Source: an uncultured Clostridia bacterium
GTDB taxonomy: Bacteria > Bacillota > Clostridia > Oscillospirales > Ruminococcaceae
Direction: 5' to 3'
Assembly: GCA_947175655.1 (NCBI GenBank)
Contig: CAMWNQ010000107.1
Span: 1 to 5,957 of the forward strand
Length of the DNA stretch: 5,957 nucleotides
Under the pieces are notes generated by a model. It did no database searches. It was given only the letters and a program-made list of their open reading frames with translations, and was not told the DNA's origin. Positions 1-4,827 of the stretch are shown piece by piece (position 1 is the stretch's first letter; every line of letters begins with the position of its first letter). The position numbers and the translations under genes were made by a program.

Positions 1-905
1 GGAATTTCAATTTTGATACTTTCTTTATTTTCAGATATAAAACAGGCTGTTATATATGAAAACAGCATAGGAGTAAAAAATAATGAGGATACAGCAGTAA
101 ACAGATTTATAATTTTTTTAATGGCTTTTAATGATATAAAAAAGACATTTTCAGGTTCTGTAAAACCTTTCATAGCAAATGCAGTTATAAAGCATACTAT
201 AAACATTATTACAAGAAAACTGAATGTAATAAATAAAGTCCAGATAATCAGTGAAAAAGCAGTGTTGAACTTTTTATTTGCAGTAATTTTCTTGCTTTGT
301 TTCAGACAATCCAAGTATTTCAAATCGGTAAGCGTGAAAAAGTGAAGTGAATATATTCTACTTGAAAGAATTACAGCAGTTATTATCATAACAATGCCGA
401 TTAATATAAAAATTTTTCTGCTTGATATTCCATATATAGTTTGAATATCTGGAATTCCTATGAATGCAAATATTCCGGAAGTCAGTGTGAACTGTGTAAG
501 GGGAAGTATAAGCAGAACATATAATATTAAGATGAAATTGAAATTTCTGAAAAGTTTTTTTACAGTCCTGAAACCTGTTTCAAGCATCCAAAATACTTTG
601 ATTTCCATATCAGAATAAAGAAGTCCATAACCACCGATTATAGCAGATATTTCTATAAGCGATAATATAGAGCATATTATAAGGATTATAATAATAAGCA
701 GAAGCGAAAGAGGATGAGTTAAAAAATCAAATATGTTTTCTGAGGTAATATATCTCGTGCCTGAAACTTCCACAGCAAGTTTTAAAAGAATTGAAAGTGA
801 AGGAAGTGCAATTGCTGTAATTATAATTTTATATAAAAGCTCAAATAATATTATTGAAGGCATAGCTCTTATAAACATATAAGTTGATTTTATCAATTTT
901 TCCAT
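1..905 (-). CDS. Glycerophosphodiester phosphodiesterase-type N-terminal membrane domain protein (partial; 3' end off the left edge)
   Basis: The frame is open from an ATG at 905-903 to base 1, giving 301 codons with no stop. An SD (GGTGAT, 917-912) lies 6 nt before the ATG. The product is very hydrophobic, with membrane segments near residues 15-45, 64-97, 122-148, 164-185, 217-247 and 263-290. The pattern FELLYK (21-26), a hydrophobic helix, then SGTRYITSENIFDFL (48-62), and a later SRIYSLHFFTL (182-192), resembles the membrane domain that precedes the catalytic domain in some Firmicute glycerophosphodiester phosphodiesterases. Those enzymes hydrolyse glycerophosphodiesters to glycerol-3-phosphate and an alcohol. 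The catalytic domain is not visible; I infer that it follows to the left of the window. The start overlaps the upstream membrane-protein gene by 13 nt, so translational coupling is likely. The alternative is a stand-alone membrane protein of this fold. The family call rests on remembered similarity, not a search. Confidence 0.75.
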   Translation of the reverse strand, partial: MEKLIKSTYMFIRAMPSIILFELLYKIIITAIALPSLSILLKLAVEVSGTRYITSENIFDFLTHPLSLLLIIIILIICSILSLIEISAIIGGYGLLYSDMEIKVFWMLETGFRTVKKLFRNFNFILILYVLLILPLTQFTLTSGIFAFIGIPDIQTIYGISSRKIFILIGIVMIITAVILSSRIYSLHFFTLTDLKYLDCLKQSKKITANKKFNTAFSLIIWTLFITFSFLVIMFIVCFITAFAMKGFTEPENVFFISLKAIKKIINLFTAVSSLFFTPMLFSYITACFISENKESIKIEI

Positions 906-1303
906 ATTTTTATCACCGAAATCAAAATATTTCCCATAGCAGGAAAAACTACTGGTATAATCCTTGAAAAATACATACTGCTTGTAGGATTTAAGGTATA
1001 AGGGTCAGTCCAGCCAGAATTGTCAGCATAGTTCATTACAAGATATAATACAGTTATACATATTAAAAGTCCTGTAGAGGAGTTTATAATAGACAATATA
1101 CTTTTATTGAAGATGCATAATAAAGTCCCTGTAGTAATCAGGACACCTGAAAAAATCCAGAAAACCCCGCACAATAATAAAAATTTATTATAGTTGTTAT
1201 AAATAAGTCCCAGACCTGCCATAATAACCATAAACATAGGATATATAAGAGTGAGAAAAAAGCAGATTATTTCAGCTTTAATCAGATTTTTATTTTTTTT
1301 CAT
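893..1303 (-). CDS. Small four-helix integral membrane protein, function unknown
   Basis: This is a 136-aa protein starting at an ATG (1303-1301) with a GGAG SD (1313-1310) 6 nt upstream. I do not recognise a family. The N-terminus is basic (MKKNKNLIK), followed by four hydrophobic segments near residues 10-34, 39-65, 70-91 and 110-133. Between helices three and four is a polar loop with two Trp/Tyr-containing elements (NSGWTDPYTLNP, 95-106). It ends with the basic IKIWKN, suggesting both termini may be cytoplasmic. There are no catalytic motifs, cysteine pairs or charged residues within the helices. The stop lies inside the next gene, 13 nt past its ATG, so it is the first visible gene of a unit with the GDPD-type membrane protein. 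That suggests a related membrane role but does not prove it. The gene diverges from spoIVB. Confidence 0.75.
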   Translation of the reverse strand: MKKNKNLIKAEIICFFLTLIYPMFMVIMAGLGLIYNNYNKFLLLCGVFWIFSGVLITTGTLLCIFNKSILSIINSSTGLLICITVLYLVMNYADNSGWTDPYTLNPTSSMYFSRIIPVVFPAMGNILISVIKIWKN

Positions 1304-1394
1304 ATAATTCTCCGGAAATTCACTGTTATAAAATTTAAAATTCCTCCAATAATAAATAAATCAACATTAAACAGATAACTTGAGGGAGGAAAAA
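1304..1394. other. Divergent intergenic region between the membrane-protein pair and spoIVB
   Basis: This 91-bp AT-rich spacer must hold the start signals for two divergent units. I could not find a convincing sigma-A promoter in either direction. I also found no clear sigma-G or sigma-F type -35/-10 pair for spoIVB, although that gene is forespore-expressed in Bacillus. The promoters may be divergent from consensus or lie within coding sequence. A second SD-like GGAGG on the minus strand (1347-1343) has no start codon at a usable distance. Confidence 0.5.
1384..1389 (+). promoter_or_regulatory. Ribosome binding site that sets the spoIVB start
   Basis: GGGAGG lies 5 nt upstream of the ATG at 1395. 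The in-frame TTG at 1380 lies upstream of this SD and would place the SD inside the coding sequence, so TTG is rejected as the start. Confidence 0.85.
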
Positions 1395-2624
1395 ATGTTA
1401 AAAAAATTTAAAATAGCAGTTTCTTTATTATCTGCAATGATGCTTGGATTATGCGGTCTTACAGGTTATTATTCAGAAAACATTCCGGACAGTTTTTATA
1501 TTGAAAAAGGTGAGAGTCTCAATATATCATCATATCCGGCAATAAATGTATCACTTTCTGCAACGACTGAAGCTGATGCTATAACATATCCATCATCTCA
1601 GAAAGCTTCTCTGAAACTCTTTGGACTTATACCAGTCAAGTCCGTTGAGATATGCCGTACTGAAGCTCCTGTACTAACGGCAGGCGGTACGCCGTTTGGA
1701 ATAAAGCTTCTTATGGACGGTGTAATGGTTGTAAAGCTAAATGATTTTGATATTTCTGACAATCCAGATAATCCTGAAAAAGCGTGTCCAGCAAAAGATG
1801 CCGGGATCAAAACCGGTGATGTTATAAGACTCATAAATAATATTCCAGTATCATCAAATAAGGAAATTCAGGATATAATAAGTGGAAGCGGAGGACAAAA
1901 GTTAAAAATATCAGTAAACAGAAATGGAAAAGAATTCATAACTTATCTTACTCCTATATGGAATGATGAAAAATTATGTTATATGGGAGGAATGTGGGTA
2001 AGGGACAGCACAGCAGGTATAGGAACACTTACATTTCTTGATAAGTCAAGCGGAGTTTTTGCCGGACTTGGTCATCCAATATGCGATGCTGATACAGGTG
2101 AAATTATACCTGTTTCAAGTGGAAAAGCTGTTCCGGTTGAAATAACAGATACAATAAAAGGCAGAAGTGGAGTCCCTGGAGAACTTAATGGTTTTTTTAC
2201 ATCAGAAGAATGTCTTGGCAGTCTTGAAATAAATAACAGGTGTGGAATATTCGGAACATTCAACGAATCAGTATGTAAAGAATATCAGGGAGAAGAACAT
2301 AAAATGGGATTTAAACAGGACGTAAAAAAAGGTTCAGCATATATTTTGTGTACAACAGAAGGCTGTGAGCCTCAAAGATATGAAGTAGAAATAGAAGCTG
2401 TTGATTATGACGGCAAAGACAGTACAAAAAATATAATCATAAAAATAACTGATGAAAATCTTATTGAAAAAACCGGAGGGATAGTTCAGGGAATGAGCGG
2501 AAGCCCCATTATACAGGAAGACAAAATTATAGGTGCTGTTACTCATGTATTTATTTCAGACCCTACAAGAGGATATGGAATATTTGCCGAGAATATGTCA
2601 GAATATATACACAATATCGGATAA
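1395..2624 (+). CDS. spoIVB: SpoIVB sporulation serine peptidase (family S55), forespore signalling protease
   Basis: This is a complete 409-aa protein, close to the roughly 426 aa of B. subtilis SpoIVB. The N-terminus has a basic start and a hydrophobic helix (about 7-26), a signal or anchor that sends the protein from the forespore into the space between the spore membranes. It is followed by the family's TAGGTPFGIKL region (95-105) and a PDZ domain (about 106-188, with AGIKTGDVI at 136-144). The S55 peptidase domain follows. H227 (GLGHP), D353 and S368 (GMSGSP) match the proposed B. subtilis triad H236/D363/S378, with nearly identical spacing (15 residues between Asp and Ser). The C-terminal GAVTHVF and GYGIF motifs are intact. 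In Bacillus it cleaves SpoIVFA, which activates SpoIVFB and pro-sigma-K processing. It lacks the common recN and spo0A neighbours here: the next gene is convergent HPr. Confidence 0.97.
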   Translation: MLKKFKIAVSLLSAMMLGLCGLTGYYSENIPDSFYIEKGESLNISSYPAINVSLSATTEADAITYPSSQKASLKLFGLIPVKSVEICRTEAPVLTAGGTPFGIKLLMDGVMVVKLNDFDISDNPDNPEKACPAKDAGIKTGDVIRLINNIPVSSNKEIQDIISGSGGQKLKISVNRNGKEFITYLTPIWNDEKLCYMGGMWVRDSTAGIGTLTFLDKSSGVFAGLGHPICDADTGEIIPVSSGKAVPVEITDTIKGRSGVPGELNGFFTSEECLGSLEINNRCGIFGTFNESVCKEYQGEEHKMGFKQDVKKGSAYILCTTEGCEPQRYEVEIEAVDYDGKDSTKNIIIKITDENLIEKTGGIVQGMSGSPIIQEDKIIGAVTHVFISDPTRGYGIFAENMSEYIHNIG

Positions 2625-2633
2625 AAAAGCAAA

Positions 2634-2652
2634 GGCGACTTTTAAAGTCGCC
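2634..2652 (-). terminator. Rho-independent terminator, canonical on the minus strand (HPr side), possibly bidirectional
   Basis: There is a perfect 8-bp inverted repeat (GGCGACTT / AAGTCGCC) with a 3-nt loop. Reading on the minus strand, the stem is followed by TTTGCTTTTTT, a classic U-rich tail, so it would stop transcripts coming from HPr. On the plus strand, 10 nt after the spoIVB stop, an A-run precedes the stem and only a weak T-containing stretch follows. It may also serve spoIVB, less efficiently. No better terminator is visible between the HPr stop and this site. Confidence 0.75.
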
Positions 2653-2812
2653 CGTACCTATATTTCGATTCACACTGGCATTTTCAGGAATGTGACAATA
2701 ATCTGAATTATGGATTGCCTCATGTCAGCGAGGGATACCATTTCATTCCGCCCATCACTGCCGTTCATTTTACTTGACAATTCCTCTCACCACCTAAAGA
2801 GGAGGGAGAATT
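2653..2812. other. GC-shifted noncoding segment ending in an imperfect hairpin; possible mobile-element remnant
   Basis: A hand count gives 70 G+C in the 160 bases 2651-2810 (about 44%), against about 19% in 3241-3360. At its right end is an imperfect hairpin: 2779-2783 pairs with 2808-2812, then 2784-2788 with 2802-2806, leaving a bulged A at 2807 and one T-G wobble. It is immediately preceded by TTGACA (2774-2779). An imperfect subterminal hairpin with a bulge is typical of IS200/IS605-type ends, so a decayed end or a non-autonomous derivative is possible. No tnpA or tnpB coding remnant was recognised. The minus strand holds a 32-codon reading frame (2768-2670), which I do not call as a gene. 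Confidence 0.35.
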
Positions 2813-2849
2813 CTTATTATTTTTCTGTTAAAGTTAGAATGCAATTTGA

Positions 2850-3122
2850 TTATCTGTTTTCTTCACTGAAACCGCTGTCAACGAGTTCAACAAGAGAATT
2901 TACTGCCTGAACTTCATCAGAACCATCAGCAATTACCTTAATATCAGTACCGCCAACGATACCAAGTGAAAGAATACCGAGAAGACTCTTAGCATTTACT
3001 CTGCGTTCTTCCTTTTCAATCCAAATAGAAGCTTTGAATTCGTTAGCTTTCTGAATGAAAAATGTAGCCGGTCTAGCGTGAAGACCAACCTGATTTTTTA
3101 CAACAACTTCTTTACAGAACAT
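2850..3122 (-). CDS. ptsH: HPr phosphocarrier protein of the PTS
   Basis: This 90-aa protein has the usual HPr length. It starts at an ATG (3122-3120) with an AAGGAGA SD at 3137-3131. GLHARPAT (13-20) carries His15, phosphorylated by enzyme I and passed to sugar-specific EIIA domains. KSLLG (45-49) carries Ser46, the HPr kinase/phosphorylase site that makes HPr a CcpA corepressor in Firmicutes. SLGI (52-55) follows, as in other HPr proteins. Because His15 is present it is not a classical Crh, which has Gln15. The sequence style resembles the clostridial HPr copies often found beside whiA, so it could be a paralogue rather than the main PTS HPr. No ptsI is adjacent; the gene appears monocistronic, with its own promoter and the hairpin at 2634-2652 as the likely terminator. 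Confidence 0.93.
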   Translation of the reverse strand: MFCKEVVVKNQVGLHARPATFFIQKANEFKASIWIEKEERRVNAKSLLGILSLGIVGGTDIKVIADGSDEVQAVNSLVELVDSGFSEENR

Positions 3123-3215
3123 ATCTACTCTCTCCTTAATAAAATTTCTCAGGGTCGCCCGATTTTTTTAATCAAAAAGAAAAAAGGGATAAAACGGAAA
3201 TAAAAAGGGCTAACC

Positions 3216-3242
3216 ACTATGAATAACTATTTTTTATGTCAA
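3216..3242 (-). promoter_or_regulatory. Possible second HPr promoter (P2), perfect -35 with weak -10
   Basis: TTGACA (3242-3237) is a perfect -35 box, but no good -10 follows. The best candidate is CATAGT (3221-3216) at a short 15-bp spacing. It may be a weak or activator-dependent promoter, or chance in AT-rich DNA. Confidence 0.3.
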
Positions 3243-3244
3243 AC

Positions 3245-3258
3245 GATATATGTATATC
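3245..3258. promoter_or_regulatory. Small dyad between the two HPr promoter elements, possible operator
   Basis: GATATA-TG-TATATC is a perfect 6-bp inverted repeat with a 2-bp spacer. It sits just downstream of the P1 start region and 2 bp from the P2 -35 box. A regulator binding here would affect both. AT-rich palindromes arise easily by chance, so this is tentative. Confidence 0.25.
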
Positions 3259-3277
3259 ACATCACCTGACATTAATT

Positions 3278-3306
3278 ATTATACATTCAATTTTTTTTAT
3301 AGTCAA
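3278..3306 (-). promoter_or_regulatory. Sigma-A promoter of the HPr gene (P1)
   Basis: The -35 box TTGACT (3306-3301) and -10 box TATAAT (3283-3278) are separated by exactly 17 bp, one mismatch from consensus. Transcription would start near 3271, giving a leader of about 149 nt before the HPr ATG. Confidence 0.85.
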
Positions 3307-3423
3307 CGGATTTTTTTCATTAAATCGTTTTAATTTGTTATTTTCTACATTTATATTAAATGACGCTTGAAAAAATAACGCTTACTTGTTCAATATCACA
3401 ATTAAAAAAGGATAATTTTAGTG

Positions 3424-3446
3424 TTGAATTTGATTGTGAAATTCAA
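3424..3446 (-). terminator. Weak inverted repeat downstream of trmD, possible terminator
   Basis: TTGAATTT and AAATTCAA form an 8-bp stem with a 7-nt loop. On the minus strand a T6 run begins only about 13 nt past the stem, and the stem is almost all A-T, so it is a poor terminator. An alternative is the A-run/T-run pairing over the trmD stop (3481-3498). No strong terminator for rimM-trmD was seen. Confidence 0.3.
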
Positions 3447-3489
3447 TAATTTTCAACAATTAATTATGTGCAATACAACAAAAAAACAG

Positions 3490-4182
3490 TTATTTTTTCT
3501 GGTATTTATCAAACAAATCTGGTCTGCGTTCTTTAGTAATTTCCAGACTTTTACTATTTCTCCATTCGGCAATATTTTTATGATGTCCTGAAAGCAAAAC
3601 AGACGGAACAGCTTCACCCTGCCATATTTCAGGACGTGTATAGTGAGGATATTCCAGAAGACCACTGTATATACTTTCATCTTCAAAACATTGTGAGTTC
3701 GAAAGCACGCCATCACACATTCTGGCAACTGCATCAGTTACAATCATTGCAGGTATCTCGCCACCAGTAAGTACATAATCTCCGACCGATATTTCTTCAT
3801 CAACTATTTTATCAATAATTCTTTGGTCAACACCTTCATAATGACCACATATTATGAAAATAAAATCACGTCTGGAAAGCTCCACAGCTTTTTCCTGATT
3901 GAAAATCTTTCCTTTTGGTGACATATATATAGTGTGAGGTTTTGCATTGTTTTCATTACATACAGCATTATAACAGTTAAAAATAGGGTCGCACTGCATA
4001 ACCATTCCCATACCTCCGCCATAAGGAATATCATCAACTCTTCTGTGCTTGTCAAGGGTATAGTCACGAATATTACGGCATTTTAATTCAATAGCCCCTT
4101 TTTTTCTAGCACGACCTATAATGCTTTCACCCAATACGGCTTCACACATTTCAGGGAAAAGAGTAGCAATTTCAATCTTCAT
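3490..4182 (-). CDS. trmD: tRNA (guanine37-N1)-methyltransferase TrmD
   Basis: This is a complete 230-aa SPOUT-fold enzyme that uses S-adenosylmethionine to make m1G37 in tRNAs reading codons such as CCN and CUN, which prevents +1 frameshifting; it acts as a dimer in the cytosol. Visible motifs in order are YGGGMGMVM (54-62), YMSPKG (86-91), GHYEGVDQR (113-121) and SVGDYVLTGGEIPA (132-145) of the trefoil-knot cofactor site. LLEYPHYTRP (175-184) and VLLSGHH (195-201) begin the C-terminal tRNA-binding domain. R154 and D168 fall where the catalytic Arg154 and Asp169 of the E. coli enzyme sit. The ATG at 4182 has GGAGGG (4196-4191) 8 nt upstream; the TTG one codon earlier is less likely. It overlaps rimM by 11 nt. 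The family's usual downstream partner rplS is absent. Confidence 0.98.
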   Translation of the reverse strand: MKIEIATLFPEMCEAVLGESIIGRARKKGAIELKCRNIRDYTLDKHRRVDDIPYGGGMGMVMQCDPIFNCYNAVCNENNAKPHTIYMSPKGKIFNQEKAVELSRRDFIFIICGHYEGVDQRIIDKIVDEEISVGDYVLTGGEIPAMIVTDAVARMCDGVLSNSQCFEDESIYSGLLEYPHYTRPEIWQGEAVPSVLLSGHHKNIAEWRNSKSLEITKERRPDLFDKYQKK

Positions 4183-4687
4183 CAAAAAGTCCCTCCAGAG
4201 GTCTTATGGTCATAATATTTTCATCAATATCAGTAGTTATAACTACATCTTCTATTGCAGGTACAAGGTAGATTTTATTTTTCTCCTTATTTTTTATGGA
4301 GTATACATCATTTGCACCCGTCTGAAGAACATCATCAATAATTCCATATACTTCATCAGTATCAGCATCTTTTACTGTCATACCAATTAAGTCCTGAATA
4401 AAATATGTATCTTCATCAAGTTCCAAATCATCACGATGAATATAAAGCATAGTATTTCGGAGTTTTTCAGCATCTTCCGGAGTATTGATTCCTTTTATTT
4501 TCGTTATGACAAGATTTTTGTGTATTCTTGATTTTTCAATTTCAATTTCTTTCAAATTTTTTCCGAGGAAAAGCCTTTCAAAACAACAGAAAATTTCAGG
4601 CATATCACAATAGGGCATAACTTTTACTTCACCTTTAAGTCCGTGAATATTTACAATTTTTCCTGTTTCAATATATTCTTTTTTCAT
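4172..4687 (-). CDS. rimM: Ribosome maturation factor RimM
   Basis: This complete 171-aa protein is of typical family length. RimM binds ribosomal protein S19 in the 30S head and helps late 16S rRNA processing and assembly. The N-terminal beta-barrel domain starts with GKIVNIHGLKGEVKV (9-23). The PRC-barrel half begins at TYFIQDLIGMTV (about 96-107), continues with DVLQTGANDVYSIK and YLVPAIEDVV, and ends in MTIRPLEGLFDED. The start is the ATG at 4687-4685, because GAGG (4698-4695) sits 7 nt before it; an in-frame TTG two codons earlier is almost touching the SD. The 3' end overlaps trmD, consistent with the coupled rimM-trmD pair found across bacteria. The usual upstream rpsP and KH-domain genes are missing here; instead the pair has its own sigma-A promoter. 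Confidence 0.97.
   Translation of the reverse strand: MKKEYIETGKIVNIHGLKGEVKVMPYCDMPEIFCCFERLFLGKNLKEIEIEKSRIHKNLVITKIKGINTPEDAEKLRNTMLYIHRDDLELDEDTYFIQDLIGMTVKDADTDEVYGIIDDVLQTGANDVYSIKNKEKNKIYLVPAIEDVVITTDIDENIMTIRPLEGLFDED
4191..4196 (-). promoter_or_regulatory. trmD ribosome binding site inside the rimM coding sequence
   Basis: On the minus strand GGAGGG lies within the last codons of rimM. It is 8 nt from the trmD ATG (4182) and 5 nt from an in-frame TTG (4185), favouring ATG. The location supports coupled translation of the pair. Confidence 0.75.
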
Positions 4688-4694
4688 CTTCAAA

Positions 4695-4698
4695 CCTC
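4695..4698 (-). promoter_or_regulatory. Ribosome binding site that sets the rimM start
   Basis: GAGG on the minus strand is 7 nt from the ATG at 4687 but only 1 nt from the in-frame TTG at 4693, so the ATG is the real start. Confidence 0.75.
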
Positions 4699-4716
4699 AC
4701 TTTTGGATTTTATTTA

Positions 4717-4745
4717 ATTTTATCACGGCAAAAGTTTTTTGTCAA
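4717..4745 (-). promoter_or_regulatory. Sigma-A promoter of rimM-trmD
   Basis: The -35 box TTGACA (4745-4740), a 17-bp spacer and the -10 box TAAAAT (4722-4717) form a strong promoter. A TG one base before the -10 gives it an extended -10 character. The start site would be near 4710, leaving a short leader before the rimM ATG at 4687. Confidence 0.85.
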
Positions 4746-4766
4746 CTTAATATTTTTGTTAGTATG

Positions 4767-4795
4767 TTGACAAACACACTGTAAAATAGTATAAT
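4767..4795 (+). promoter_or_regulatory. Perfect-consensus sigma-A promoter of the HAD-like gene
   Basis: TTGACA (4767-4772), exactly 17 bp, then TATAAT (4790-4795) match the consensus at every position. Transcription should start near 4802, about 26 nt before the GTG start codon. It is back to back with the rimM promoter, with 21 bp between the two -35 boxes. Confidence 0.9.
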
Positions 4796-4827
4796 TTTAT
4801 TTGAAATGAAAAGGGGTGATTTTTTAA

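Larger units (their letters stand above)
3123..3489. other. AT-rich intergenic region: HPr leader and promoters, then the trmD 3' region
   Basis: These 367 bases hold no supportable gene. From 3123 to about 3271 is the presumed HPr leader. On the RNA strand it contains a pyrimidine-rich stretch (3210-3173, repeated CCCTTTTT-like blocks) and a tiny GGG-CGA-CCC hairpin (3160-3152). Promoter elements occupy 3237-3306. From 3310 to 3489 the sequence is very AT-rich, with a short direct repeat ACGCTT (3363-3368, 3378-3383) and an 8-bp inverted repeat at 3424-3446. I see nothing else in it. Confidence 0.6.

Noticed and set aside
13..345. A 110-codon plus-strand reading frame at the left edge
   Set aside because: It is antisense to the continuous 301-codon minus-strand membrane-domain frame, which has an SD and a family-like sequence. 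The plus-strand frame has no convincing SD.
1380..1394. TTG at 1380 as the spoIVB start
   Set aside because: It would put the strong SD (1384-1389) inside the coding region; the ATG at 1395 is correctly spaced from that SD.
2670..2768. A 32-codon minus-strand frame inside the GC-shifted segment
   Set aside because: It is very short, with its nearest AGAGG 13 nt before the ATG, too far for a usual SD, and it matches no family I know. It could be revisited if the segment proves repeated or transcribed.
2710..2910. A 66-codon plus-strand frame overlapping the HPr 3' end
   Set aside because: It has no SD, runs antisense into a clear HPr gene, and crosses the imperfect hairpin; it is probably a chance frame.
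2647..3160. The octamer GTCGCCCG at 2647-2654 and again at 3153-3160, flanking the HPr unit
   Set aside because: It is only 8 bases, one copy being part of the terminator stem. It is too short to call a repeat or an attachment site.
3453..3734. A 93-codon minus-strand frame overlapping the trmD 3' end, and similar frames within spoIVB, trmD and rimM
   Set aside because: All are in other frames of well-supported conserved genes, lack ribosome binding sites and show no recognisable protein features.
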